Positions 26,465-35,999 of a DNA stretch of 64,000 bases are shown one piece after another (the stretch's first letter is position 1; each line of letters begins with the position of its first letter). The notes beneath the pieces were generated by a model. It was given only the letters and a program-made list of their open reading frames with translations, had not been told where the DNA came from and searched no databases. The position numbers were made by a program, and so were the translations under genes. The stretch comes from Thalassotalea euphylliae (lineage in GTDB: Bacteria; Pseudomonadota; Gammaproteobacteria; Enterobacterales; Alteromonadaceae), in the NCBI RefSeq assembly GCF_003390335.1, contig NZ_QUOU01000001.1, positions 2,108,001 to 2,172,000 on the forward strand, written 5' to 3'.

Positions 26465-26493
26465 ATGTTAGCGATGCTATTTTGTAGTTGCAA
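26465..26493 (-). promoter_or_regulatory. Promoter of tRNA-Val
   Basis: On the minus strand, TTGCAA (-35) and TAACAT (-10) are spaced by 17 bases and followed by a GC-rich discriminator (TACGCCCC), the signature of growth-rate and ppGpp-controlled stable RNA promoters. It lies about 30 bases before the mature tRNA 5' end. Confidence 0.65.
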
Positions 26494-26686
26494 GTGTTTT
26501 TCGTCATATTTTCGTAAAATTAGTTCGTTCGCTCAATTAACCAACAAATCGCTAAATTTGTTGATTAAATTTAGAACGTTAATAACAATGTAAGAAGAGT
26601 TGTTAATATTTAGTGATAGCAGGCTCGCTTGCCATTTAACAACGACTAGGGTGAATATTCAGCAGGGAAAAGGTCAAGGAATCTCA

Positions 26687-27790
26687 ATGAAAAAAAATAA
26701 AATTGTTACATTAATCATGGCGGGGTTATATGCCTCAGCATTTCCATCGGCAACACATGCGAGCGAGCAACCAGATGCTTCCGTGTTGGTCAAACAAGCA
26801 TATGGCGGCATTCACTACAGCTATTTTGATGCAGATAACGAGCGCCTAAAAGTCGCAGGCGATAGTGCCTCGGGATTGGAAGAAGGAGATGGCCTAGGGT
26901 TATCTCTGGGCTACCGCTTTTCCGAATACAACGAGCTACGTATTCTATACACCGATTTGTCGGTTGACGCGCTGCGTAATGCATACGGTGATCAAGACGG
27001 CCGCTCAGTCGCGATTGACTTACTGCACTTTCCAAGTAAAAAGAACTTGTATTTAATCGGGGGTTTTAAAGAGATTGATCTAGAAGACAAAGAAGTCTCT
27101 GCTAACATTGGTATGGGCTATCGCCATTACTTCACTAATCGCTTTGCTGGCTTTATTGAAGGTAAGGGACATTATCAATTTGAAGATTACCACACTGATT
27201 TTAATGCAACGATTGGCTTAATGTATTTCTTTGGTGAAAACAAAGCCCGTAAACCATTAGCGCCAGCACCTAAAACTCAAGTTGTGAAAGCCGCCCCAGT
27301 GCAAACAGCACCTCAAGCAAAAGATGCAGATAAAGACGGGGTTATCGATAGTCTAGATCAATGCCCAGGCACACCTGCAACACATATGGTAGATGTTAAA
27401 GGCTGCACCTTATTTAGTGAAAAAATGCGCTCGATTGAAGTGCAAGTTAACTTTGATAATAACAGTGATGTGATTAAACCTGCGTTTTACGATGAAGTTG
27501 AAAAGCTCGCCAACTTTATGAAGCAATACGAGGCGGTTAACTTAACGATTGAAGGGCATTCATCAAGTGTTGGCGCTGCGGCCTATAACCAAACACTATC
27601 GATGAAACGTGCACAAGCGGTGGTCGATATGCTGGTTAGTGAATATGGTGTCGATAGCGCGCGTTTAACTGCTGTAGGTTATGGCGAAGAGCGGTTGTTA
27701 AATCGAGAAAATAATGCAGCTGCGCACGCACAGAATCGTCGCATCATGGCAACAGCTGAGACCAGTGAAAAAGTAGCGGTAGAAAAATAA
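26687..27790 (+). CDS. OmpA-family outer-membrane protein with TSP3-type calcium repeat
   Basis: This 367-residue protein has a signal peptide (about 1-24, ending ATHA) and an N-terminal eight-stranded-barrel-like domain (LGLSLGYRFSEYNELRILYTDL, NIGMGYRHYFTNRFAGFIEG). A Pro/Ala linker and one calcium-binding repeat (DADKDGVIDSLDQCPGTP) follow. The C-terminal peptidoglycan-binding OmpA domain has VNFDNNSDVIKPAF, LTIEGHSSSVGAAAYNQTLSMKRAQAV and AVGYGEERL, with NR near the end. It should tether the outer membrane to the cell wall. AAGGA lies six bases before the ATG at 26687. It sits divergently from the tRNA, with a 253-base gap in which I see only the tRNA promoter. Confidence 0.92.
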   Translation: MKKNKIVTLIMAGLYASAFPSATHASEQPDASVLVKQAYGGIHYSYFDADNERLKVAGDSASGLEEGDGLGLSLGYRFSEYNELRILYTDLSVDALRNAYGDQDGRSVAIDLLHFPSKKNLYLIGGFKEIDLEDKEVSANIGMGYRHYFTNRFAGFIEGKGHYQFEDYHTDFNATIGLMYFFGENKARKPLAPAPKTQVVKAAPVQTAPQAKDADKDGVIDSLDQCPGTPATHMVDVKGCTLFSEKMRSIEVQVNFDNNSDVIKPAFYDEVEKLANFMKQYEAVNLTIEGHSSSVGAAAYNQTLSMKRAQAVVDMLVSEYGVDSARLTAVGYGEERLLNRENNAAAHAQNRRIMATAETSEKVAVEK

Positions 27791-27821
27791 CCCGGCTATT
27801 CAAGCTCGCTTCTAGTAAGAG

Positions 27822-27873
27822 AAAAAGCGCAAAGTCGATTAATTAATACATTGAGTTGCTTTGCGCTTTTTAA
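27822..27873. terminator. Bidirectional terminator between convergent genes
   Basis: AAAAGCGCAAAG pairs with CTTTGCGCTTTT around a 24-base AT-rich loop, with A-run and T-run flanks. It lies between the convergent OmpA-family and DUF3137 genes and can serve both. Confidence 0.8.
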
Positions 27874-27893
27874 TGCCTATTACAAAACGAGCA

Positions 27894-28838
27894 TTAGTGG
27901 CGAGTATTTGAATTTAATCCTAATTCTTGCAATAAACCTGTAAAAAAGACTAAGTCTTGAAACAGCCCCTTGATGACCTCGAAGTCAGTAACAGTAAGGG
28001 CTAGTTTAGGCTCAAATAAATCCCTGCCTTCGGGGATGGCAATGTAGACATTTTGTTCAACAAAAGATAGGGATATCGCGATTCCCTGTTTTTGCTTTCG
28101 ATAGTCAACTAATTTATTTATCAACGCAGGCGTTAGCATTTGCAATACCGACGCTGGCGCTGAGCTGATAACGGTGAAATATTGGCTAAATTCACTTTCC
28201 GGTAATGCTACTTTTTCACCAATGCGGGGACTTTGGAAAGGGGCAAATAGTCTTTCTTTTATCCCTTGCTTGGCATTTTCTGCCGGTAAAATATAACTAA
28301 AATGAGCGAATGACGTGCAGTTTTGAGCTTTGAAAAACAAACCTGTAAAAATAGGCGTTCGCAGTGAGCCGCCCTCTGGTCTCGGAGTAATTTGTTCAAC
28401 AAAAAGCTCTGACATTGCAACCTTAAAACCTTCGAGCTCGCCACAAATAAGATCTTCACCGCTGTAGCTATCTATTTTCTTAGGGGACAAGCCGCTTTGT
28501 TCAAACTCGGTTTGAGTGATGAATTTGTCTTTATGCCAGACCAGCGACTTGTTAATTTCACCTAGCAGAGTCGCCATAATTTGTTGTTTGTAACTGCCTC
28601 GGTAATTATCCCAACTGACTTTAAAAGCGAAAATGCAATACACTAGAATTGCAAATAGCAACAGTAATAAAGGGGTAGAGTTAATACCTGACAATACCGC
28701 GATAAAAAATGCCCCTACGGAAACGGTAAGTGCCTTTTTCTTCTTTAATGTCGCCAAACGAATACTTTCTAGCGGCGCCAACTTGGGCTTTAGTTTTTGC
28801 TCAAACAGTAACTTTAACTGTGCAGCGTCTAGGTCCAT
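27894..28838 (-). CDS. DUF3137 membrane protein
   Basis: This protein of about 314 residues has two adjacent hydrophobic segments (about residues 40-80: ALTVSVGAFFIAVLSGI and TPLLLLLFAILVYCIFAF). A large cytoplasmic-type domain contains SGEDLICGELEGFKVAMSEL, a FTGLFFKAQ segment, and ALINKLVDYRKQKQGIAISL. This matches the DUF3137 family, whose function is unknown. I chose the ATG at 28838 because GGGAGG lies ten bases upstream; the ATG at 28856 overlaps that site. Confidence 0.8.
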   Translation of the reverse strand: MDLDAAQLKLLFEQKLKPKLAPLESIRLATLKKKKALTVSVGAFFIAVLSGINSTPLLLLLFAILVYCIFAFKVSWDNYRGSYKQQIMATLLGEINKSLVWHKDKFITQTEFEQSGLSPKKIDSYSGEDLICGELEGFKVAMSELFVEQITPRPEGGSLRTPIFTGLFFKAQNCTSFAHFSYILPAENAKQGIKERLFAPFQSPRIGEKVALPESEFSQYFTVISSAPASVLQMLTPALINKLVDYRKQKQGIAISLSFVEQNVYIAIPEGRDLFEPKLALTVTDFEVIKGLFQDLVFFTGLLQELGLNSNTRH

Positions 28839-28892
28839 GTCTCGTCCACCTCCCATAAAAATTAGCTAGCTTTTGAATACGCCTTACTTATC

Positions 28893-30245
28893 TTACGCTA
28901 GCCGTGCTTGCACGACCTTTAATCGAATGGCCAATAGCACTGCGGCGGTGGTTAATCCTGAGATAAAGCCAATCCAAAATCCAGATGGGCCGATTGGCTC
29001 AATTATCCAATCAGTTAAACCTAGCATTAAGCCAATAGATAAGCCGACTATCCAGTATGAGAAAAAAGTAATTAGTAAAATCGATGTAGTGTCTTTATAA
29101 CCGCGCAGTGCGCCAGCAGAAATGACTTGTATTGCGTCAGAGAACTGAAATAGCGCCGCTAAAAACATTAGGCTTGCCGCTAGTTCAATAACGGGTAATT
29201 CTGTGGTGTAAATACTGGCAATCTCTGTTTTAAACAGTAAGGTTGCACTGGCAGTCACTACGGCGATAACAAGACCGAGCATTGCTGAGTGCCAGCAGAT
29301 CGCTTTTGCTTCTTGGTGTTTTTTGTTACCGACGGCAAATCCCACTTTGATCGTCACCGCCATTGCCAAACTTAGCGGTATCATAAACACGAGCCCAGAA
29401 AAGTTAATGGCAATTTGGTGGCTAGCCACAACTTCGGCGCCAAAGGGCGCTAAAATAATCGCGACCACAGCAAATAAGCTCACCTCAAACAGCAGTGATA
29501 ATGCAATTGGAATACCGAGCGCCAATACGGTTTTAATTTCTGACCAATTAGGCCAGTAGAAGCGCTCAAATAAATGTGCCTGCTTTAAGTGTTTGGAAAA
29601 ATAGGTATATACCAGCATCGACAAAAACATTGCCCAATAAACCAGTGCCGTGGCTAAGCCACAACCGGCACCGCCAAGCGCTGGCATACCAAACTTTCCG
29701 TAGATAAAGACATAATTGGCGGGAATATTAACGAGTAGTCCGATAATACTGATGATCATTGTCGGCCGGGTGTGCGATAAACCTTCTGAATAGTTTCTCA
29801 GTACAAAGTATAAACAAAACGCTGGGCCGCCCCAGACAATATAGTCAAGGTAGTCGAACATCAGGCCTTTTAACGCAGGCTCCAAGGTCACTTGTTGATA
29901 AATCGCAGGTGCTACGGTGGCATTAAGTAAAATAAGAGAACCGCCTAAAAACAAACCGATCCAAGCTGTTTGGTAGGTGGCGCTAGCAACTTTATCAAAA
30001 GCGTTTGAGCCTGCGTATTGTGACACAATGGCTGCCAAGGCCATCATAATGCCAGAAATTGTTAATATTGCTGGTAGCCAAACGCTACTGGCAACAGCAA
30101 CTGCCGCCATGTCTGTGGCGCTCACTCGACCAGCCATTACCGTGTCGGCAAAGCCCATTAAATTTTGAATTAGCTGGGCAATAAGAATGGGGTAGGCGAG
30201 TTTAAGTAGACTTTTGGACTGAAAAATAAAATTAGATAAGCGCAT
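28893..30245 (-). CDS. norM: MATE-family multidrug efflux transporter NorM
   Basis: This 450-residue inner-membrane protein has twelve hydrophobic segments. It carries NorM motifs such as LLKLAYPILIAQLIQNLMGFADTVMAGR near the N terminus, PANYVFIYGKFGMPALGGAGCGLATA and LSLAMAVTIKVGFAVG. These transporters expel cationic drugs in exchange for Na+ or H+. The gene is divergent from riboflavin synthase with 67 bases between the starts, the same pairing as in many gammaproteobacteria (mdtK next to ribE in E. coli). Confidence 0.93.
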   Translation of the reverse strand: MRLSNFIFQSKSLLKLAYPILIAQLIQNLMGFADTVMAGRVSATDMAAVAVASSVWLPAILTISGIMMALAAIVSQYAGSNAFDKVASATYQTAWIGLFLGGSLILLNATVAPAIYQQVTLEPALKGLMFDYLDYIVWGGPAFCLYFVLRNYSEGLSHTRPTMIISIIGLLVNIPANYVFIYGKFGMPALGGAGCGLATALVYWAMFLSMLVYTYFSKHLKQAHLFERFYWPNWSEIKTVLALGIPIALSLLFEVSLFAVVAIILAPFGAEVVASHQIAINFSGLVFMIPLSLAMAVTIKVGFAVGNKKHQEAKAICWHSAMLGLVIAVVTASATLLFKTEIASIYTTELPVIELAASLMFLAALFQFSDAIQVISAGALRGYKDTTSILLITFFSYWIVGLSIGLMLGLTDWIIEPIGPSGFWIGFISGLTTAAVLLAIRLKVVQARLA

Positions 30246-30312
30246 GAAAACCAGAGTACTTTAAATGGTAAATTTGCTACAGTAGCGAAAATTTTTAAGG
30301 GGTAAATGATAT

Positions 30313-30951
30313 ATGTTTACTGGGATTGTGCAATCGAAAGCACAAGTTTTGTCAGCTGAAAATAGCAATGGTGTTTGTCACTTAACTATTGCCGTAGAAA
30401 AGCAATACGCACAACAAATTGAGCTGGGTGCCAGTATTGCCATCAATGGCGTTTGTTTAACTGTCGTTAAACAGCAAGACCATGATGGTGAAAACGCTCG
30501 TATTGATTTTGATGTGATTGACGAAACGTTACGCGTTACCAATTTATCATCTGTTAAATCAGGTGACTATGTTAATTTTGAACGTTCGTTAAAAGTGGGC
30601 GATGAAATAGGGGGTCATCAAGTCTCTGGTCATATTCACGCGCTGGCAACAGTGACCCTGATTGAGCAACAAGGTGATAACTGCAGCATTCACTTTACGC
30701 TAGATGAAAACTATCAAGATGGTTACGCAAAGTATTTATTTGGCAAAGGCTTTGTGTCAATTAACGGCACGAGTTTGACCTTGGGTGAGTCCGTTGAGAA
30801 CGGTCAATTCAATGTGCATTTAATTCCTGAAACATTAACCAGAACCAATATTGGTGAACTAACGGTTGGTGATAAAGTGAATATTGAAATGGACCAACAA
30901 ACCATTACTATCGTCTCGACGATTGAACGCATGAAGCTTAAACTAGCCTAA
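30313..30951 (+). CDS. ribE: Riboflavin synthase, alpha subunit
   Basis: This 212-residue enzyme dismutates two 6,7-dimethyl-8-ribityllumazine molecules to riboflavin. It is made of two lumazine-binding repeats. The first begins MFTGIVQSKAQ and has SIAINGVCLTV and VDETLRVTNL; the second has GDEIGGHQVSGHI and GFVSINGTSLTLGE, followed by LIPETLTRTN. AAGGGG precedes the ATG. No FMN riboswitch is recognisable in the 67-base upstream gap. Confidence 0.95.
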   Translation: MFTGIVQSKAQVLSAENSNGVCHLTIAVEKQYAQQIELGASIAINGVCLTVVKQQDHDGENARIDFDVIDETLRVTNLSSVKSGDYVNFERSLKVGDEIGGHQVSGHIHALATVTLIEQQGDNCSIHFTLDENYQDGYAKYLFGKGFVSINGTSLTLGESVENGQFNVHLIPETLTRTNIGELTVGDKVNIEMDQQTITIVSTIERMKLKLA

Positions 30952-31007
30952 CGCTATTAATGTTATGTTTGCCAAAAGAATCTCGCAGTAAGTACAAATA
31001 TTTGAGC

Positions 31008-31214
31008 CTAAAATACTTGCTCATCATCGGCGTCGACGTGTAGTTCAATCTTTTGGCCAATTTCGTCGATATGCATAACAAAATGAATTTCACTACAACA
31101 CGCGGGGCATTCGTCGTAATAATTTTGATCACCTGCGCTTGGGTCTAAGGTCACGTGCAAATGATGACCGCAGTGGGGACATTCGATTCGTTGTTGTTGG
31201 AGGTCTTCTAGCAT
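31008..31214 (-). CDS. CPXCG-motif cysteine-rich protein
   Basis: This 68-residue protein has two CxxC pairs (IECPHCGHH and DECPACCSE) that probably bind zinc. It matches the small CPXCG cysteine-rich family seen next to housekeeping genes in gammaproteobacteria; its role is unknown. It is convergent with ribE. The 147 bases before it hold no gene. Confidence 0.85.
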   Translation of the reverse strand: MLEDLQQQRIECPHCGHHLHVTLDPSAGDQNYYDECPACCSEIHFVMHIDEIGQKIELHVDADDEQVF

Positions 31215-31361
31215 AATTTACCGCTCACACTTTGCTCGACAGTCCTTTAATTATGGCTGAAAAACATGAATGTGCTACTTGTCGGTAAGCGTATGAAAAG
31301 TCTAAAATTTTTGGTGTGCTGACGATAGGGCGCTTATTTTTTAACTTAGCCTATTATCACG

Positions 31362-32231
31362 TTAGCTAGGCAAAGATAAAATGCGATGTAAGTTTGCTTT
31401 CGCTTGCTTTATGTATACGCCACCAAACATGTTGGCGTGATTGAGAATATGATAAAAGTTATACAGCAATTTTCGCTTGGCGTAACGTTTTGAAAGCGGG
31501 AAAGTCGCTTGATAGCCCTGATAGAAACTGGTGGGGAACAAGCCAAATAGCTCGGTCATGGCAATGTCTGCTTCGCGGTCGCCGTAATAACACGCTGGGT
31601 CGTAAATAACGCCGCTTAATTCTGTAAAGCCAACATTACCTTGCCATAGATCGCCATGTAAGAGGCTTGGCTCAGGATGGTGATGAGCGAGCAGGTCGTG
31701 GCAATGTCCGCAAATGTGATCAATATCACCGAGTTGTATTGATTTTTCTTCTAGTAACGTTAGTTGCCAGCCGATGCGCTGCTCAGCAAAAAACATACTC
31801 CAATTTTTCTGCCAAGTGTTTGGTTGGCGCGTATGACCAATAAAATTGTCGCTCTGCCAACCGAATTCGCCATGGGTACAACTTTGATGCATTAGTGCCA
31901 ATTGCTGCCCCAGTTGGTACCACAAACTGGCACTGCCTTGAACAAATTGCCAATACTCGAGTACCAAGAAACTTTTATCGAGCGAGCAGCCAATAGTTAC
32001 TGGTTTAGGTGAGCTAATGTTGGTTAAATAGCTCAGCTGCTCGAGAGAATAGTACTCTTGTTCGAAGCTTGCTAGTGCGTGTTTTTCGTTGACTTTGACA
32101 AAGTATGCTTGGTCATTACCTGAGACATGAAACGCTAAATTGGTATCGCCACCCGATATAGGGGCTTTTGATTGAATGGAAAATGCTTTTCCGGTTGATT
32201 CACTAATAGCGGTTTCTATTGTATGCCACAT
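31362..32231 (-). CDS. Fructosamine-kinase family protein
   Basis: This 289-residue kinase-like protein belongs to the fructosamine-3-kinase/ketosamine-3-kinase family (YniA-like). It may phosphorylate glycated lysines or small ketosamines. Motifs are ISGGDTNLAFHV with YFVKVN (ATP-binding lysine), LLHGDLWQGNVGF (catalytic Asp and Asn) and YDPACYYGDREADIAMTELFG. I prefer the ATG at 32231, which gives the usual MW start; a TTG at 32258 is also in frame. Confidence 0.88.
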   Translation of the reverse strand: MWHTIETAISESTGKAFSIQSKAPISGGDTNLAFHVSGNDQAYFVKVNEKHALASFEQEYYSLEQLSYLTNISSPKPVTIGCSLDKSFLVLEYWQFVQGSASLWYQLGQQLALMHQSCTHGEFGWQSDNFIGHTRQPNTWQKNWSMFFAEQRIGWQLTLLEEKSIQLGDIDHICGHCHDLLAHHHPEPSLLHGDLWQGNVGFTELSGVIYDPACYYGDREADIAMTELFGLFPTSFYQGYQATFPLSKRYAKRKLLYNFYHILNHANMFGGVYIKQAKANLHRILSLPS

Positions 32232-32362
32232 CGCCAATGCCACAGTAAAACGAAACAATTGTTTTAGTATAGAATAACTTGGCAGGGTGTTACTTGCTAA
32301 CCCTTATCAAGGAGTGCCTATCAAAGAGCGCTTAACTTAGTGACACTCAAAATTTGCGAATA

Positions 32363-33097
32363 TTAGGGGTGATAGCTTTTCTCAACAATGCCATCGACAT
32401 GAAATTGCTGCCACTGTGAGCTGGGTAATTGTTTCTCGATATTGCGCATGGTTTGCCATACGGAACGAATCGTCATTTGATTGACCAGCCACTTTGGCAC
32501 GGCGCCGTTGGGATCAACGCTAAATTTATACTGAATCTTTATTTGACCAGTTTGCTCAAGTGGTTTGATCAACCAACGCGCCTGTAAAACGCTCACGCGA
32601 ATGACATCAGTATTGGCAGGGGCTTTGTCACTGGCGTCTAACACTTCAATAGCAATGCTTAGATCGGCTTGTTGCTGGTACTGTGTTTCGATCACCATAT
32701 CTCTTGGTTTAACTGGCCAAACACCATCAAAATAGGTAATGAAGATATTGCGTGCGGGCGTTACCTGCTTAATGAGTTCGCTGTGATTGGCATTGTCCAG
32801 CCAGTTGGGAATGTTGGTGTAATCTTGTAAAAATAAAAGAAACCCTGAAAGCGAAGATCTTACCGTAAGCTCAGCGCGAATATGGGCGAGACGGCTGTTG
32901 TTGACTTTAGCAACAGAAACACGAATCGTATCACTGGTACGAACTTGTTGCCAATTGGCCTCAGTTGGCAAATCAGCTGTTACCACAACGGGTGGTTTTT
33001 CTGACGCCATAATGCTAAAGCTCAAGAGCAAGAGTATTGATGCTAATGGTATTTGATGTAAATGATGAAAAAGCAATGAAAAACGCTTGCTAGCCAT
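32363..33097 (-). CDS. START-domain protein with export signal
   Basis: This 244-residue protein begins with a basic region and a hydrophobic stretch (about 15-32, LASILLLLSFSIMA), so it is probably exported. The rest is a START-like lipid-binding domain: RAELTVRSSLSGFLLFLQDYTNIPNWLDN, then FDGVWPVKPRDMVI and a C-terminal helix (VNQMTIRSVWQTMRNIEKQL). Such bacterial proteins bind lipids or polyketides, but the ligand here is unknown. It is upstream of the fructosamine kinase gene on the same strand, divergent from thrS. Confidence 0.83.
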   Translation of the reverse strand: MASKRFSLLFHHLHQIPLASILLLLSFSIMASEKPPVVVTADLPTEANWQQVRTSDTIRVSVAKVNNSRLAHIRAELTVRSSLSGFLLFLQDYTNIPNWLDNANHSELIKQVTPARNIFITYFDGVWPVKPRDMVIETQYQQQADLSIAIEVLDASDKAPANTDVIRVSVLQARWLIKPLEQTGQIKIQYKFSVDPNGAVPKWLVNQMTIRSVWQTMRNIEKQLPSSQWQQFHVDGIVEKSYHP

Positions 33098-33272
33098 TGA
33101 AATATCCGCTTAATTTTTCTATTCTTCCGACCTCATTTGTATTAGACCATATTTTGCGTGTTTTAGGTTCGAAAAGGTAATTCGAAAAGACACCGCAAAG
33201 TCTGCACCTAATCGTTTTAATTAAATTAACAAGCGGCGCTACGTGTGCGTCGCCACTGTGAAAGGAAAATTC

Positions 33273-35183
33273 ATGCCTGTAATTACTCTCCCAGACGGAA
33301 GTCAACGCTCTTTCGACAATGCGGTCTCTGTAATGGATGTTGCCGCAGATATTGGCCCTGGTTTAGCTAAAGCGACACTTGCCGGTCGCATTAATGGTGA
33401 GCGCGTTGATGCGTGCGAAATGATCACCGAAGACTGCCAGCTACAGTTGATCACTGCGAAAGACGAAGACGGTCTGGAGATTATTCGTCACTCTTGTGCG
33501 CACTTGCTAGGTCACGCCATCAAGCAATTATTCCCCGATGTAAAAATGGCGATTGGTCCAACCATCGACAATGGTTTTTACTACGATATTGATTTAGACC
33601 AAGCGCTAAACGATGAAGACTTAGCCAAGTTAGAAAAGCGCATGCTTGAGCTTGCTAAAACTAACTATGCGGTTGTGAAGAAAACAGTTTCTTGGCAAGA
33701 AGCACGCGATACGTTTGAAGCGCGTGGCGAAAGCTACAAGATGGAAATTCTTGACGAAAACATCGACAAAGATGATCGTCCAGGCTTGTACCACCACGAA
33801 GAATACATCGACATGTGTCGTGGCCCACACGTACCAAACATGAAGCACTGCCATCACTTTAAACTGATGAATGTGGCTGGTGCCTACTGGCGTGGTGATT
33901 CTGAAAACAAAATGCTCCAGCGTATTTACGGCACCGCATGGGCGGATAAGAAGCAATTAAAAGCTTACTTACAACGCTTAGCGGAAGCAGAAAAGCGCGA
34001 CCATCGTAAAATTGGTAAAGCGTTAGATTTATTCCACTGGCAAACTGAAGCGCCGGGTATGGTGTTCTGGCACAACGATGGTTGGACCATTTACACTGAA
34101 CTTGAAAAATTCGTTCGCCAAAAGCTACACGAGTACGACTACGACGAAGTAAAAGGCCCATTGATGATGGATCGTCAGTTGTGGGAGCGCTCTGGTCACT
34201 GGGATAAATACGCAGAAAACATGTTCACGACAGAATCTGAAAAGCGTGAATATGCGATCAAGCCAATGAACTGCCCAGGTCATGTACAAATTTTCAACCA
34301 AGGCTTGAAGTCATACCGTGATTTACCGCTGCGTATGGCGGAATTTGGCTGTTGTCACCGCAATGAGCCATCAGGTGCATTGCACGGCTTAATGCGCGTA
34401 CGTGGTTTCACGCAAGATGATGCCCATATTTTCTGTACTGAAGATCAAGTACAAGCAGAAGTCACTAAGTGTATTGAAATGGTTTACGATGTGTACAAAA
34501 CCTTTGGTTTTGAAGATATTTTAGTAAAACTTTCAACACGTCCTGAAAAACGCATTGGTGCGGATGAAATTTGGGATAAAGCCGAAGAAGGCTTGGCAAA
34601 CGCGCTTAACTCTTTAGACATCCCATTTGAATACTTACCGGGCGAGGGCGCATTCTACGGGCCGAAAATTGAATTTACTTTACTCGATTGTCTAGGCCGT
34701 AACTGGCAATGTGGTACGGTGCAGCTAGACTTTGCACTACCGGGTCGTTTAGATGCGTCATACATTGGTGAAGATGGCGAGCGCCATGTACCAGTCATGA
34801 TCCACCGTGCCATCTTAGGTTCACTTGAGCGTTTCATCGGTATTTTAATCGAAGAATACTCAGGCAAATTCCCAACTTGGTTATCACCAATTCAGGCAAC
34901 CGTCATGAATATCACCGACAAACAAGGTGAATATTGTGAAAATGTTGTTAAAAAACTGAAAGAAAATGGATTTAGAGCCAAAGTTGACTTGAGAAATGAG
35001 AAGATAGGCTTTAAAATCCGCGAGCACACTTTGAAGCGTGTTCCATATCTTTTAGTCGTTGGTGACAAAGAGATGGAAAATGGCGAAATTGCTGTTCGTA
35101 CACGCGGTGGTGAAGATTTAGGAAAAATGTCGGTTGACGACTTTATTGCTAAGCTAACACAAGAAGTTAGCGATAGAACTTAA
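33273..35183 (+). CDS. thrS: Threonyl-tRNA synthetase
   Basis: This 636-residue class II synthetase charges tRNA-Thr. It has the TGS domain (MPVITLPDGSQRSFDNAVS), the editing domain (RHSCAHLLGHAIKQLFPD, with the HxxxH zinc-type pair and a later CRGPHVP), the catalytic core (MNCPGHVQIF; FGCCHRNEPSGALHGLMRVRGFTQDDAHIFC) and the C-terminal anticodon-binding domain. AAGGAAAA precedes the ATG at 33273. It leads the translation operon thrS-infC-rpmI-rplT. A GC-rich hairpin at 33233-33252 lies just before the start and may act in autoregulation, as in E. coli. Confidence 0.97.
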   Translation: MPVITLPDGSQRSFDNAVSVMDVAADIGPGLAKATLAGRINGERVDACEMITEDCQLQLITAKDEDGLEIIRHSCAHLLGHAIKQLFPDVKMAIGPTIDNGFYYDIDLDQALNDEDLAKLEKRMLELAKTNYAVVKKTVSWQEARDTFEARGESYKMEILDENIDKDDRPGLYHHEEYIDMCRGPHVPNMKHCHHFKLMNVAGAYWRGDSENKMLQRIYGTAWADKKQLKAYLQRLAEAEKRDHRKIGKALDLFHWQTEAPGMVFWHNDGWTIYTELEKFVRQKLHEYDYDEVKGPLMMDRQLWERSGHWDKYAENMFTTESEKREYAIKPMNCPGHVQIFNQGLKSYRDLPLRMAEFGCCHRNEPSGALHGLMRVRGFTQDDAHIFCTEDQVQAEVTKCIEMVYDVYKTFGFEDILVKLSTRPEKRIGADEIWDKAEEGLANALNSLDIPFEYLPGEGAFYGPKIEFTLLDCLGRNWQCGTVQLDFALPGRLDASYIGEDGERHVPVMIHRAILGSLERFIGILIEEYSGKFPTWLSPIQATVMNITDKQGEYCENVVKKLKENGFRAKVDLRNEKIGFKIREHTLKRVPYLLVVGDKEMENGEIAVRTRGGEDLGKMSVDDFIAKLTQEVSDRT

Positions 35184-35291
35184 TTGGGTTCTGTCACCAG
35201 TTAAAGTTAATACGGACACAACACGTTATTTTATCCAGGCATGTATGTAAAACCATGCCTGATTATTTTTAGTTCTTTGGAGGAACAGGCT

Positions 35292-35843
35292 ATTAAAGGT
35301 GGTCAAAGAGGCGGTCAAAAAGAGCCGGCACATCGTTTAAATGAGTTAATTACAGGTATCCCTGGCAATGAAGTTCGCTTAATTGGTTATGACGGCGAAG
35401 CAGCTGGTATCGTAACGTTAAATGAAGCAATGAACTTAGCGGAGCAAGCAGGTGTTGATTTAGTGGAAATCAGCCCAACTGCAAAACCACCTGTGTGTCG
35501 CGTAATGGATTACGGTAAGTTCCTTTACGAAAAAGCCAAAGAGCAAAAAGAACAGCGTAAAAAGCAGAAACAAATTCAGGTTAAGGAAATTAAATTCCGT
35601 CCTGGTACAGATGAAGGCGACTATCAGGTCAAACTACGCAACCTGAAGCGCTTTTTAGAAGGTGGTGACAAGGCCAAGGTAACAGTTCGTTTCCGCGGTC
35701 GTGAAATGGCCCACCAAGACATTGGTATCGAGCTTTTAAACCGTGTTAAAGCGGATTTACAAGACGTAGCATCGGTCGAATTCTTCCCGAAAAAGGCAGA
35801 AGGTCGTCAGATGATTATGGTTCTCGCACCAATCAAACGTTAA
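35292..35843 (+). CDS. infC: Translation initiation factor IF-3 (ATT start codon)
   Basis: This 183-residue protein binds the 30S subunit and checks start-codon pairing. It starts at the non-canonical codon ATT (35292), preceded by GGAGGA; the sequence ATT AAA GGT GGT parallels the well-known AUU start of E. coli infC, through which IF-3 represses its own translation. The N domain (HRLNELITGIPGNEVRLIGYDGE), the linker (GKFLYEKAKEQKEQRKKQK) and the C domain (VKEIKFRPGTDEGDYQVKLRN) are complete. An in-frame ATG upstream at 35241 has no ribosome binding site and is not needed. Confidence 0.95.
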   Translation: MKGGQRGGQKEPAHRLNELITGIPGNEVRLIGYDGEAAGIVTLNEAMNLAEQAGVDLVEISPTAKPPVCRVMDYGKFLYEKAKEQKEQRKKQKQIQVKEIKFRPGTDEGDYQVKLRNLKRFLEGGDKAKVTVRFRGREMAHQDIGIELLNRVKADLQDVASVEFFPKKAEGRQMIMVLAPIKR

Positions 35844-35999
35844 TAGTTTGGTCGACAAGTAGCTAATCCGCTTATTTTTATAATTGGATTGCTCACCACT
35901 ATTATCGCAAAGCTGGTTATTAAGGCCTGCAAGTAGAGCGCAATTAGCACTCTCGCCTTGATAACTTAATATTAATGGCAGAAATGCGGAGTATTTTTC

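Noticed and set aside
33090..33305. 71-codon minus-strand open frame overlapping the thrS start
   Set aside because: It covers the thrS leader and start, has no ribosome binding site and no family resemblance.
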